Shown one piece after another: positions 43,201 through 56,240 of a stretch of 64,000 bases of DNA. The translations under genes were made by a program, and so were the position numbers. The notes under the pieces are model-generated. The model had not been told where the DNA came from. It made no database searches and was given only the letters and a program-made list of their open reading frames with translations. Each line of letters starts with the position of its first letter. The first letter of the stretch is position 1. Source of the stretch: Owenia fusiformis (lineage: Eukaryota > Annelida > Polychaeta > Sabellida > Oweniidae); assembly GCA_903813345.2 (NCBI GenBank), contig CAIIXF020000002.1, forward strand, positions 6,871,772-6,935,771, given 5' to 3'.

Positions 43201-46200
43201 TCTTCTTTGACCTTACTGCTGGATATTATCAGATTTTAGGAAGATAATAAAAACGATTTTTCTCAATGACTCGTGAATTCGACCAAGTCTTGATGGTTGT
43301 TTTATGAGCAACTGAGCAATATCTAACTTCGAGAAATAGAATTTTAGCTGTAGTCGCAATTAGTCAAGGAAGAACAATAGGCCCTCTTTTATTTATTGCC
43401 AATGGTTTCTGGTTTTTGCAGCCGGCCAGACGATACTGGAAGAATTGAAAGATTACCACACTTTGTGCGCTGTTAATAAATGTACAGACAGTGATGAGAC
43501 CCATCAGAATGGTAAGCTCCATATTAAGACTCTGGAAAATATTGTAACCTGTGTCACTAAATATTCAGTCAAGGATATTTTGTATTTTATTCAATCTGCA
43601 TCAGGTAAAAAGGTTTTATACATACACCGTTTTGGAAAGATTGTTATGGTATTTCAGAAAATTTATAAGATCGTGCCGTCTATAAACTTCCAAATACTGA
43701 CCTTTCCACATCATCCATAAATTTTAGGATCGATCGGGTAATGAAATACATTCCAGTGAAGTCATTAACAAACACCTTTCTAAACATGTGATAAGAAGGA
43801 TTGGACAACTACTTACATACTTGGGTTTTTATCAAGTTCGATTATTGTAGATCCCGCTTTCTATATACCATAATCTCGGTAAATATGATATTGACACGCA
43901 CTCGCTACGTACGTTTGGTCAATATCATATTTCCCTCGGTCAATATCATATTATAAAAGATATATATTATGAAAACCTAATTCTTAAGAGGGTGGTACAT
44001 TTATTGAAAATTGTTAGTTAAATGTAAATAGTTTTTTTTAACTCTGTATTGTAACTGTAATTATGTAATATAATGCATACATGTTGTACATATGTTAAGA
44101 AATAAAAAGATTTTACAAAAAAATCATATTACCCTGGAATAGATATTGAAAATCAAGCATGAAATAACCTACATACATGCATACATATCTATACATACAG
44201 GTTGGGCCAAAAGATTTTGCAACTTTTTCGAAAGGCTAGAAAGGTATCATAACATTAAGGTATTGACATAAAAATTGATTTACAGAAAGTTTAGGATAGG
44301 CATATTCTACCATTTAAATATTTAAGCTAATACTGACTTCTAATTTTTTGGACAGATCTTTGAATATCAGTGGTAAATTGTTCATGTGTCCGAGATTTAC
44401 TGCTTTTCCAAGAAAATGTGACTTTTAATGATTTTATGTGATCAATAATAACACATTCATTATGTTCACTAAATCCGCTACAATCTCTGATATATGTTTA
44501 TTCAATATCTAGTAGTTTATATTAGTATATACTCACTATGGTATTATGTTATACTGATCTATTAATTATTTATTAATCACATGTTCTTACATCCACATTT
44601 TACCTTCACTATCGCTCCCAGCCATCGGGCAAGGGTCACTTTGGACTGGAGGAGGATACCTCTAGATTAATCAGTCTTGATGAATTGCTGCCCAATACGC
44701 CAGATGCCAACCCCTGTGACTATCTCACATGGGGGCACCTGGAGCAGTTTATTGCAGTTATTGGTAATCCCCACAAAACCTATTGATCCACTAAAATAGG
44801 TACTGCAGGAGAATTAGAAAGAACTACCACAAAATCGCTGGATGGCGCCATTGCAGTGCCACCCTCGTATCTGTGTGATAGTGAAGGTGAAAGGCAGATG
44901 CATGGATTCATTTTTAAATAGATAATTAATAGATATAGGATAACATAATACCTTAGTGAGTAGATACTAATATAAAACTGTACTAGCCATTGGCTAGACA
45001 ATTTTCAAAGATTGTAGCAGATTTAGTGAACATAATGAATGTGTTATTGTTGATCACATAAAATCATAAAAAGTCACGTTTTCTAGGAAAAATGGTGAAT
45101 CTTGGACACATGAACAATTTAACACTGATATTCAAAGATCTGTTGAAAAAAATAGAAGTCAGTATTAGCTTAAATATTTGAATGGTAGAATATGCCTATC
45201 CTAAAGTTTCTGTAAATCAATTTTTATGTCAATACCTCAATGTTATGATACTTTTCTAGCCTTTTAAAAAAGTTGCAAAATTTTTTGGCCCACCCTGTAT
45301 ATATTTTTGTGAATTTATATTTAAGGCATCATACAGCAACTTAGAATGCTTCTGGAAATACTGATTAAAGAAAAAGAAGAAGAAAAGCCGGATGTGAAAA
45401 CGAAGACCCCTCTCATTGACTATATACCTGAGGACTGTGTTAACGATGGTATGATTTGCTAAATTAGTACAATCCTACTTCTTATATCGGAGTGGGATGG
45501 CCGTCATATCGCAGTTTTCCGAACATACAAAAACAGTCGAGACTCATGTTTTTATATCATTTTTTCACATAAATTAATACAACTTCAAAATCTTGAAGAA
45601 AAATATGGATATGCGTCTTCTGCGTTTCTAAAAAAACAGTTTCCCTTAAATTTCCGTTGAGGCGTACATTTGTAAATACTCTTAGCACTATGCAATATAT
45701 TAATAATGGCCCGTACTTTCAGCAATTTTGAACGTTTTCTAGTCCTTGATATTAATATACATCCTCTAACAATTGATACAATTTTTTCTTTGATTTTTAG
45801 AAGCTACACCAGCTATGTATGAACTTGGCAAACAAATAACAAAATGTAACGAAAATGATGAACTTTCGAAACAGGCGCGATTAATGGTTCAATTGGGTAA
45901 CATGTACGCAGATCTAGCCAAAAAGACAAAAGAGGGTTGGCACTTTGTTTGGGCATCAACTTTATACAATGCTGCCCTGCATCGCATCAACAAGGACAAG
46001 TCTTCTGTTGATTATGCCAACGAGCCGTCCGCTTATGAGATCAATGATGCATTACAACAGCTAGAGACCAACTTTCTCCTGTTGGTGGCCAAAGTGTCAA
46101 AAGGGCAGGATGAATCACCAAAAGACTACACGAGGAGGTACAAGGAAACTCTGACTAAACTCAGAGAATATTCAAATGAAACGGTTAATAACATTCACAC

Positions 46201-48673
46201 TAATGATATGCAGTTAGACAGTGAAACATTTGATATGACCAAAGACAGTGAGATAAGTATGATAAAACATAGCAAGAAATTCTATGAGGAATTGACATGT
46301 AAAATTAAAGGCTTCCATAGTCTTTTAATGGATGAGTGCATTTCAGTAATGGGTAAGCCAGATTGTAGGTACGCTTGGATAGGCCTCGGCTCTCTGGCTA
46401 GGAAAGAAGCGACTGCCTGGTCAGATCTTGAATCTGCCATCATTTTTGACCCTTCAGGTAAGACCGATGAGGAAATCGAGAAAATAAAACAGTATTTCAG
46501 GGATCTTGTGCATTATCTCCATCTTAAGGTTATCAATTTGGGTGAAACTCTTGTCAATGGTTTAGATATTCCCGTGTTAAAAGATTGGAATAGTAAACTC
46601 CCAAAAGGAGTAAAAGATAACGATTTTCGAGATAATGTAACGCCACAGGGATTATGTTTTGATGGTACGCCACCTAAAGCTAGCAAAACACCTCATGGAA
46701 GAAGATCGACCAAAGATCCCCTCAAAAGCAGTATCTTTGAGTTAATCATGACCCTAGATGAAATGTCAAATTGCCAGTTTGAAGAGGTGTCAATGAGAGA
46801 GGGTTATAATCTTAGTGATGTTCTCCTGACATCTACTTTCTTACACGGAGATGATTTGCTTTGGAAGGAATACAATGAAAAAGTTCACGCGATAATGCGG
46901 TCACCATCAATCAAGAGTAGTCTTAAATTATCCGTTAGCAAAGAAAGAGGAAAGGTTACATTACGTGACGATTTGAAAAAATATTTTCAAGACCCTCTCC
47001 TACCAGAAGCATTTAATCGAGATGTCCGAACAAAACACAGAATATACAGATTCGCAACAATATCTATCAATATTCTGAAATTGTTGCATCTCTGTGTCGA
47101 ATTCTCTCCCCTCGATATTTTGGAAGAACTGCATAAGATGAGAGTTTTAACTGAAAGGGCTAAGATAGACTTGCAGGTCATGGTGTGCATCGCGACTAAC
47201 TTGAGGCATTTAGTATATGGTCGATTTGGTAGACAACATGAGAATATATCATTTGTTCTTCCCACCAACACCGGTCCCAATTCATCAGATATGATATCTG
47301 TGAGGGATTATACTGAAATCTTCCGGTTCTATAGCACTCTTATTCCATGGTCAGAATTTTTGTTGAATCGTTTTTGTTTTGACGACATTTTAACTTGCAA
47401 ATACGAGTCAAAATATAAAGATATCAGTAGACTAACTAACGCTGGATTGCAAGAGCAAATGTACATGACTCAAAAAGCAATCGAATCACTTCTCCAAGAA
47501 GAGCGTTCACAAAGTGATTCTGAAAATAACAGGGAAAAGCTCCTTGACATACGAAATCGGCTTGCTAGATTGTACTACAGTAACGGTGAGTATGATAAAG
47601 CAATTAAATACTTGGAAGATTGTCATGCGATGGAGAAAGTGACCCATGGTAACAATTCCCACCCAGATGTAGCAATTGCAGTGGGAAGTATTGGCAAGCT
47701 ATATGACAATAAGGGTGAGTATGATAAAGCAATTAAATATAGCGAAGAGAGTCTTTCCATGTTTAGGGAGATACATGGGAACAATCCCCACCAAGATATA
47801 GCAATTTTATTGGGTAATATTGGGGATATATACACCAGAAAGGCTGAGTATGATAAAGCGATTGAATATAATGAGAGGAGTCTCACAATGAAGCAAGTGA
47901 TACACGGAAACAAGCCTCACCAAGATATAACAGATACATTGGGAAATATTGGCAATGCATATGCCAGTAAGGGTGAGTATGATATAGCGATTAAATATCA
48001 CGAAAAGAGTCTGTCGATGCTTGAAGAGTTATACGGGAACAATCCTCATCCAAAGATAGCACTTGTATTGGGTAATATTGTTTATGCATGTACAAGTAAA
48101 GGTGAGTATGATAAAGCGATTGGATATTGCGAGGAAAGTTTAGCCATGAAGAAAGTGATATACGGGGAGGACTATCCTCACCCAGCTATAGCAAGTACAT
48201 TGGGAAATATTGGTTCTGTGTATGGCTGTAAGGGTGAGAATGATAAAGCCTTAAAATATTACCAGGAGAAGCTTGACATGGAAAGGGAGATATATGGTAA
48301 CGGTCCTCATCCAGATATTGCAAATTCATATGGTTGTATTGGACATTCGTTTTGCGAAAAAGGTGACGTTGTCAAAGGACTGATATATTGCAAGAGAAGC
48401 CTTGATATGTTTAAACAGATCTATGGTGACAATGCTCATCCAAACATTGGGACCACCCTAAACACCATCGGGTGTCTTTATTTAGACACGCAGCAATATT
48501 CCGAAGCGCTCGATTGCTTCAATGAAGCCTATCACGTGTTTGAAAAGATCTACGGAAACAATACCCATATACATCTAGAAACTGTCCTTGATCATATAAG
48601 ACAAACAAAAGAACGTTTGAGGAGGTGCACACTAATAACGAATGAAGTGAGTAGTTTTTTTGATAACCAATAA
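40251..48673 (+). CDS. 2A-leader / OTU-like / NTase-like (DUF294) / TPR protein, 1388 aa
   Basis: Eight exons, all GT-AG and phase-consistent: 40251-40464, 41302-41498, 42023-42356, 42557-42721, 42931-43101, 43422-43511, 45326-45448 and 45801-48673; 4167 nt. Start at MGNSVEQW (40251); an in-frame ATG at 40224 is an alternative. Residues 50-67: hydrophobic LAVITLLLVI then GGIELNPGP, a 2A-like motif (expected break G66/P67). Residues about 90-248: OTU-like domain with Cys101, but Lys98 at the usual Asp site and LKFVSL where the catalytic His is expected. Then a charged helical linker in small phase 1-1 exons. Residues about 590-800: nucleotidyltransferase-like, GLGSLARKEATAWSDLE (GS, then SD-x-E), followed by TPQGLCFDG and ASKTPHGR. 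Residues about 1017-1375: eight 42-residue kinesin-light-chain-type TPRs. Probably cytosolic or dual-targeted; function unknown, immune role only suspected. Confidence 0.82.
40511..41085. mobile_element. MITE with GAATTACACC ends in intron 1
   Basis: GCTTGAATTACACC at the left and the inverse GGTGTAATTCCAGCAAG at the right, with internal inverted AAAGCGCTTTT / GTTTTAGAAAGGCGC words. It fills most of the intron between the 2A exon and the OTU exon. Non-coding. Confidence 0.75.
43866..43975. repeat. Palindromic ATATCATATT repeat
   Basis: CTCGGTAAATATGATATTGA and TCAATATCATATTTCCCTCGG are inverted around CACGCACTCGCTACGTACG, followed by one further copy of the right arm. Intronic. Confidence 0.65.
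44198..45297 (+). mobile_element. Mariner-type foldback element with transposase remnant
   Basis: About 1100 bp between TA dinucleotides, in the intron 43512-45325. Ends CAGGTTGGGCCAAAAGATTT / inverse of CAGGGTGGGCCAAAAAATTT. The arms stay inverted and collinear for about 500 bp each. In the centre (about 44680-44765, plus strand) a reading NTPDANPCDYLTWGHLEQF matches the conserved mariner region around the last catalytic Asp (SPD-NPCDY-WG-L). The rest of the transposase is absent. Confidence 0.85.
47557..48640 (+). repeat. Eight 126-129 bp repeats encoding TPRs
   Basis: The 3' part of the last exon is a tandem coding array. Each unit encodes GEYDKAIKY, a 14-residue helix, then YGNNPHPDIA. 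The first five or six units are very similar in DNA (GGTGAGTATGATAAAGCGAT recurs); the last two are more diverged. Typical of TPR arrays evolving by unequal exchange. Confidence 0.88.
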
Positions 48674-50204
48674 TACAGTTACACTTAGTAGTTGGTTTTT
48701 TCCAAGATTCGCCGGGCAATTTGTACCTTTTTAATTTTTTGATTATTGCGTGACCAAAAATGTCACTTTTAGTTTTAGATTAGCTTTCTGAAAAACTGTC
48801 CATCCATATTTTGTTCATGTACACAAAAATCAGAAAAAATCAGTTATATTTGAGAAAGTTACTCCAACTTTGGAGGTTAATGTCTTCCTCGGATCATCCT
48901 GTGAATTAGGGTGTTCGGAAATGTCACTTTTTTACCCGAGAGCTAAGCACATTTGGGTTCCCATTCCTTTTGCCATCAAAAATAATCCTGCAAAGTTTCA
49001 AATTGCTAGGATAATGTCTTGGTTCTTGGAATTGCACCTCAAATATCAGCCATTTCGGACCAAAATGGCATTTTTATGAAATTTGTTCATTTTCAAAGGA
49101 AATTAAGACATACTTTACTTATTGCTATCCCACTAAATATTGGATTTAATGTAAGATATTACCTTATTTATTCATTGTATAACAGAGTAATATACTATGA
49201 TCAAGAGGTTTTAATACACAAATAACAAACAAAAAGGAACAAAACACATCCGTTTGCTTAAACTAGTACATGGTAAATAATTAAGATATAATGATTTTAG
49301 GACCAAGCTTCTTGATTGTAATGCTGCAGTTATGAAGAATTTAATTACATGCCACCAAAGATTTTAAAGAGTATACCATCCCACCCCATGCTTCAATGTA
49401 GGTAGCTTTAATGCAGGTCTGACCAAAGGATTTCCCAAGGGGGGGGGGGTGAGTCAGTGACAATTGCATATGGATCAGATGTGCCACCAAAGCAAAAGGC
49501 CTGCCCACCCAATAATAGATAGAACTCTGAGGTGTAGCGTGGGTATGTTGTGAGAGTATGCCACAAGTGAGCGAAGCAAACTACTTTGAGGGGGATTTGG
49601 GGGTCACTCCCCCAAGAAAATTTGAAAATGAGATTGCATTTGAAGTATTCTGAGGCGCTTTAAACTACCAAATTCCGACTAGTATAGATTAGCCTAATAA
49701 AATGTAAATTATTGACCATTTTTACAGAATATCCATGCAGTATTATCAAGGTACAGCTGGAATTGAAAATAACATTTTGGTAAAAATTGCTATACCTCCA
49801 CATGTAATATCTGGTACAAAGTAAAGTATTCCCTTGCTTTTTTAAGGAAATTATCATAACATTGTCTTTTAGGAACTCTGGTAAGAAGAGGTCAATAGAA
49901 ATTCTAGGAACAGGGAAGTTCTAATATGTCTCTCTTTCTTTTTACAATTATTTTTACAATTTCCAGACAACACAGAAGCTACCATTGACCCGTTTCCAGG
50001 TTTACTTAAAGTGGACAGTGTTATGATACTTTTCTGAAAAAAGCAAGGAAATACACACATGCCTTCGGAAAATAACATGTGCAGGTTTAGCAATTTTTTC
50101 CCAAAATGTTATTTTCAAGCAGTACCTTAAAGTTCATCGCATCCTGGTTCACAATGTAAAAGTGGTCATAGGACTCGATAACCTAAGTGTGGATTTAGAG
50201 AGTA

Positions 50205-53200
50205 GAGAGGTTTCGCAAAACGAATTAGCTAAAACGTATCCGCATCCGTATCTCGTTACGTTTACGGATACGTATATCGATAATTTTCGTTTCGCAGTTC
50301 GTTTTTTGAAGTACGTAATTATAAACGCATCTCAATCTGTGTTTAATAGTAGTGAAAACTAGGGTCAAATAAAAGGCTTCATCTGCACTTAGATTTCAAA
50401 ACACCATTGGGAGTGTCAGCTTTCAGAATCACAACTCCAAAAGTAATTTTGGTGAGTGCAAAAATACATATTAACCCTTTCATCCCTAAGGTGTCATTTA
50501 TTAATTTCATGACATCAATATTAATTTCAAAATGAAGAATATCCTTTAGGCCAGAAAAGATTATTTCTCGGTTTACAATAACCAATTCAGTGTCAAATTA
50601 TTCTTTTGGGAATATTTAAGGGTTTGAAAACAAATAGGCTGAATAGTGGTCATTAAGTGACGTGCAGTGACTGCATTATGCCACAAAATGCGTAAACATT
50701 TCTAAAATCACTTGCCATACTGCAAATGGACCTTTAATTTTATGTTTTTGCAGCTGTATATTTTGGTAATAATTCAAGATAAAAAAAAAAAAAATAGCGA
50801 CTTGGGCAAGGCCAAGGCATTCGGAAACCATACGTTTTCACATAAGCCAACCCCCCCTTTCCTCATACATGGGCTTTAGTTGAAAACCCATGCCTCATAT
50901 AAACTAAGGAGGGGAACAAAGTAACATATTTGATCATAGAAAGCGACACAAATATATCAGTTATGCAATAAAAGTATGTTTTGTATGAGAAATCAACAAA
51001 AAATATATTATGTAAAAAGATAAATTAGCATTGTTTTTCTTGAATTCATTGAACAACATGGGACCAGCTCATCAGAGAACGACGCGAAGCTAACGCCTAA
51101 CATGCCAGTTGAATATCTCACCATCATAATACCCTATATCTCCTTTGGGGTCTACATAGAATCAACTGATAAACCAACAACAAATTACCCTAAACCGGCC
51201 ATTTGTTTCTTATCCCAATAAACACCACAGCCTGATCGGACACAGCCCACAACTCGACATATATAACCTATTACAACCAAACACAACCTAGATCACCAAT
51301 CATGCAACAGTACAATAGAACATAACCCAGTGTCAATATACTCAGAACGCAATATAGCATAACCCGGCACCAAAGCCAGCATGGCGCAACCTGACTTACA
51401 ACCACCAAAACACAACCAACTGTCAGATTAACACAATAATGATGTCACAACCCAATAATAAGACAACAAAGACAAACACAACCAAGTGTTGAATTAACTC
51501 AACACCATTGTGCACAATCCAACACTAAACAATAAAAACACAATCAGGCACAACCAATAAAACACAACTAAACTAACAACCATGAAAACACATCGAACTG
51601 TGAAATTATCACCACACAATTTGGCACAACCCAATGTTAAACCAACAAAAGCAAACACAGCCCATTGTTCAAGTAACACAACACAATTTTTCAAAACCCA
51701 AAACCAAACAATCAAAGCAAAATCAGGCACAGGCAAAAAAAACACATTAAAATTGTAATACCGAGATACACAACTAACTTAACCCAATTGGAGACAACGC
51801 CAATCACACAACACAATCAGACAAAACAAGATACCTCACCCGACTAGCCACAACCAGCTAGCCAACCAACAGAACATATTCACAAGAGAAAACAACCCAT
51901 TATAAGATTAACATAACACAATGGGACACAACCCGATACTAAATCACCAGACTAACAACCATCAAAAGAGAACCTAGTCTCAAACGTACACAACACATTT
52001 CGGCAAAACCTATACCTACTTGACACTAACCCACCATTACACAACCAGGCTTAGTCAAATACTCAATCGATTTACTCAACCCATCAAAACACAATCAGGC
52101 ACAACCAATAAACCACAACGAAACGTTGATACCGATTTACTCAACTAAGTTATTCCAACTGGAGACAACCGCACGAAACAATCGGGGACAACCCGATATC
52201 TACTGAATATGTACTTGAATTACAACCTCCCCCCTTCCCTATCATCACAAAGCTGCTAATGAAGAACACATCATGGACCACTACCCAAGAGTTAGGAACA
52301 TCTGGGGCCCCTACCGTGACTCATATGTAAGAGAGAAGATCCGTTACAGGATCTGGATGTCAGGCCTGTCGTTACAAAAATGAAAATAGGAAATGATACG
52401 GTGGTTCGGGGAAGCTTGGACACTAAACTTTAGGGCACTAGTCTCCCTGGACCCCCAAACGAGGCCGCTTACTATTTGACATAGATCGCATGACTTGATG
52501 CGTGTTCAAGTCATACCACGGGAAGAAGCTACCTGAAAATCATTCAGTTTTTCATCATACTGAGCACTTCTAGGGAGTTTTAAGCCAAAAAAGCCCCCCT
52601 TGCCACAAGCTGGATACGGGCAAGATTGATTCGGGGCGCCATCTTTAGACCCAATATCACATTCATTGTCGAGGTCAGGAACAAGCTACTATACTCAAAC
52701 TAAGCCCAAGACCCTGCTCTATATGAATTCGGAGCGTGACTTAAGGCACAAAATATATATTCAGGTGGCCTAGCTGCTAACCATTGGTTTGATGTCCCTA
52801 AGAAATTGACTACGGTATTACTATTGACCCCAGAAACGATAGACCTTACATCTGCCTATTAGCAAATGTGACTAAAGCTTTATTTGTAAAAATTGCAGGC
52901 CCATCGCTTATAATCAAATTTATCGGCAGATAAGGTTATTACTTCATCAAAATTAGCACGACACACATGATAACATATGTGTGTTACTAAAATTATACAT
53001 TTAGGGAAAAATTTATCAAGATTTGAAGGACAAAATAGATACGGAGACAACTCGCACAGAAAGTGTTAGTTTACGTACTTTCGGTATTGCTGTTGGTATC
53101 ACAAACGTATTGAATACACTTTTACTCCATCGATGCGTTACGGATTTTGATACGGGTAGCTAAAACGTTGTGCGAAACATGTACACTGTAATTATTGCAA

Positions 53201-53522
53201 TACCATTCCATACAGTGTAAAATGAATTGAACATACTATTTGAAAAACTCAATTTATTTCAAACAATAAACAAATTCATTCACCAAATTTTAGTCAAATT
53301 ATACACAGCACATTGTGGTTGTTCATATAGTGATACCTTTAGAACTAAAAACAATATAATCGAAGGGTAAAATCGGATACGTAAATGACCAACGTACAAA
53401 AGCCTCATTTTTCGTGTTTTCCGTATCATTTCACGTATAAATTGAACTGACTACGCATAAATCTGATAAATACGTTACGGATACGGATCCGTGGAGCTAA
53501 AAAACGTTTTGCGAAACCTCTC
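50205..53522. mobile_element. Inner TIR element (3.3 kb) nested in the outer one
   Basis: Inverted ends GAGAGGTTTCGCAAAACG, flanked by TA (50203-50204, 53523-53524). Subterminal regions are rich in TACGGATACGNATC words; an extra internal end-like copy (TAGCTAAAACGTTGTGCGAAAC) is near 53160. No coding region identified; the interior is dominated by a G-poor tract. Confidence 0.78.
51080..52250. repeat. Strongly G-depleted CA-rich tract
   Basis: About 1.1 kb in which the plus strand is mostly A and C words (ACAACC, CACAACCAATAAA, CACAATCAGGCACAACCAA), with weak periodic recurrence. It gives a hydrophobic but repeat-driven minus-strand translation that I do not accept as a gene. Confidence 0.7.
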
Positions 53523-53589
53523 TAGTATGCCATTTATGCGTACGCTACGCTATTGGATCTATAACACCGGAGATCTTTAGGTTTGTGAA

Positions 53590-53635
53590 AAAACGGGTGA
53601 CCGGGTAACCGGGTATCCGGTTGACCGGGTACCCC
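53590..53635 (+). repeat. ACCGGGTA microsatellite-like cluster
   Basis: GTGACCGGGTAACCGGGTAT followed by CCGGTTGACCGGGTACCCC: five or so 8-9 bp units, next to the inner element's right end. Confidence 0.75.
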
Positions 53636-54361
53636 AACTTCCTACCAGGGTTAGGAATTTGGTTTTTTCATATTATGCCTCAAAACACCCAACTGACATC
53701 CCAATCAACATACCAGTGACACAACCAATCAAGCAAACAGGCAACAACATTTATTAACCAATAAATCAACCTGCAAAATGACAAACAAACGAATGTTTTG
53801 AGAGCAATAAAGAACGTCACAGAATTTGTGAATTATGCAAAGGATCCTGGCTGAAGAGACCGTGTTCAAATGGTGGCAAATCATCATAGACAGCTTTTAG
53901 ATTTCAAGAATTTAACTAAATAACAGATTGACAATATGGATGATTTCATTTAAATATGGACTTCTATCATGGCACCATGAGAAATGATAACCCCTAATAC
54001 TCCAGTATTTCATCTATACATGTAGCCCTATGGCCAATTGATGTTTTTCTGTGTATTAAAATTCTTGATCATAGTACATTATTCTGTTATATTATGAATA
54101 TATAAGGTAACATCTTACATTAAATCCAATATTTAGTGGGATAACAAAAAGTATAGTACATCTTAATTTTCTTTGAAAATGAACAAATTTCATAAAAAAT
54201 GCCATTTTGGTCCGAAATGGCTGATATTTGAGGTGCAATTCCAAGAACCAAGACATTATCCTAGCAATCTGAAACTTTGCAGGATTATTTTTGATGGCAA
54301 AAGGAATGGGAACCCAAATGTGCTTAGCTCTCGGGTAAAAAAGTGAAATTTCCGAACACCC

Positions 54362-55195
54362 TACTGTGAATATGAGCACACAAAGCTACAAACCTACCTA
54401 GGCTAACATACATTTCTAAGGGAAGGGCGCAAAAGCGCTGAAATGGAGATGACATTGACTAGTTCTCCCAGTTGTATTGTTTACTTGGCCGTTAGAGTAG
54501 TAAGGTATACGGAAGATATTTGTAAAAAGGTTCCTGGAAAAGTGAATTAAGAGCGAGACAGTAATATCTTGGGGTCGACATATTACACGCTCACGTACAA
54601 GTTCTCATAAACACGTGCAACATAACCTCCTTGCATCCATTGTCCGTTAAGCGTTAAAGTGGTGTAACTGCTTTTCCTAATGATGTTCATCAAAATATAT
54701 GCAATTATTGCAGTTGTATTGTATTATTGATAGTTACTTGTCAAAAATTATTATATGTCAGTAAAAGAAAATACATATTACATGTGCACCGTATTTTGTC
54801 ATTGACTGAGAGGTGCCTGAATCGATAAAAAAATACGCTTTTAGCAAGTATGCAAAAGTTTTGTAAAAAACAACAGCACCACATTTAAAGGTAAGCAAGA
54901 TGTAGTATGCATGATTTACCTAATGTGTAAAAATATATACCTATAACATTTAACACACATCCCTACTAGTATTGTAGTCTATCTATATTTTTGTTTTCAT
55001 ATTTTTGGTAATTTGTCAATATTGTAAAATCTGTGTATATTTTCTTATATGTTGGGCCTTATTGTCTAAGAATAGGAGTTTTTGCATAACTGGATTATGC
55101 AACAAGATGACGTTGAAAGTCTTATTTTCATATTTATGGTGACTAAACTTAGACTAAAATCAATGGAAATAGCATTGGATATATACGAGGGTTGT
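54362..55195. other. Gene-free interval
   Basis: No exon or clear repeat recognised; AT-rich single-copy-looking sequence. Confidence 0.4.
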
Positions 55196-56240
55196 CCCAG
55201 AAGTAATGCACTATATGCTCTAACTTTATCAATAATTGATATTTTTCCATGAAATTTTCAGTAAATGTTCCTTAGAGACATTTTGATTATTCTAAAAATG
55301 TTCATGCTGACTGATAAATCTATATTGATGTTATAATAAAATCAAGTTGGTGAGTTTGGGCAGGGCGGGGCAGGTTATACAGTCACGTCAAAAGGAATAA
55401 AAAATTGAAAATATGAAATAATTAATCAACATATACCATTTGGTGTAGTTATAAGAAGTATGCTCAAAAATACATTTTAAGATACTAAATTACTATGAGC
55501 ACATCCTAGATTTATTGGATGTATATTGCACAGTGTCGCATTTCACATTTTCTCAAAATATTGCCCTTTGCGTGTTATGTACTTTTGATGCCTGTCAGGT
55601 CAAACACTCTCGGCAATTTCTTCCACTGTGACTTGTGGAGTTTATGCCTCCCATGTTTGGAATTGTCATACAGGATCAAATCGTCTCTTTTGAATCTCTT
55701 CTGCCACCCCATAATTGTAGTTCTATCTGGTATATACTCCTCATATACTTTTTTCATAGTAGCATTGTTTTGCGTGGCTATGAGTCCAAGTGAAGTACGA
55801 AATTACATCACCAAACGCAAGGCCTTCTGTTATCAGGAGAGAATTACAGCCATTTTTGCAATTTCTTGACTCTGACTGTATTTGAATTCGTGACTATTGA
55901 AATGTGGTATTATGGCATCACAGTGCTAAATGTCATTATTCGTACTTGGTTAACATCATGCTGAATAAATTCAACATTTTGACCATTTAAAGGAAAGAAA
56001 TATTAATAAAATAACACTTTAGATCTTTTCATAATTATAAAAATTTGTACCTGCCCCCGCCCACCCCTACCCCCATGTTGTTATAGCAACCATATTAAGA
56101 CTTAATATTAATGTTGGATGCTGATACTTCGGGATATAAGAGATATAACTCCAATTGTTATGTAAACAAAATTTCAGCTGAATTGATGAATATTAAAGAA
56201 AGTTAGAGCATATAGTGCATTACTTCTGGGACAACCCTCG
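55196..56240 (-). mobile_element. Mariner-type element with transposase HTH fragment
   Basis: Inverted ends CGAGGGTTGTCCCAGAAGTA plus ATGCACTATATGCTCTAACTTT, flanked by TA. On the minus strand 55757-55575 reads MKKVYEEYIPDRTTIMGWQK then FKRDDLILYDNSKHGRHK, matching the helix-turn-helix and linker of mariner transposases. The catalytic domain is gone. A decayed, internally deleted copy of 1045 bp. Confidence 0.8.

Larger units (their letters stand above)
48909..54361. mobile_element. Outer TIR element (5.45 kb) with TA target site
   Basis: Inverted ends of about 300 bp (48909-49225 and 54361-54060), beginning GGGTGTTCGGAAATGTCACT, flanked by TA. The arms are nearly identical. No transposase is readable; the interior contains the second element at 50205-53522. 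Superfamily uncertain (TA duplication suggests Tc1/mariner-like). It begins 236 bp after the TPR gene stop, so it may lie in that gene's 3' UTR. Confidence 0.85.

Noticed and set aside
51494-51745. Hydrophobic minus-strand open frame of 83 codons
   Set aside because: Produced by the G-poor CA-rich repeat tract; composition explains the Leu/Val/Phe-rich reading.
55519-55869. 116-codon plus-strand open frame
   Set aside because: Antisense to the mariner helix-turn-helix fragment within the TIR element.
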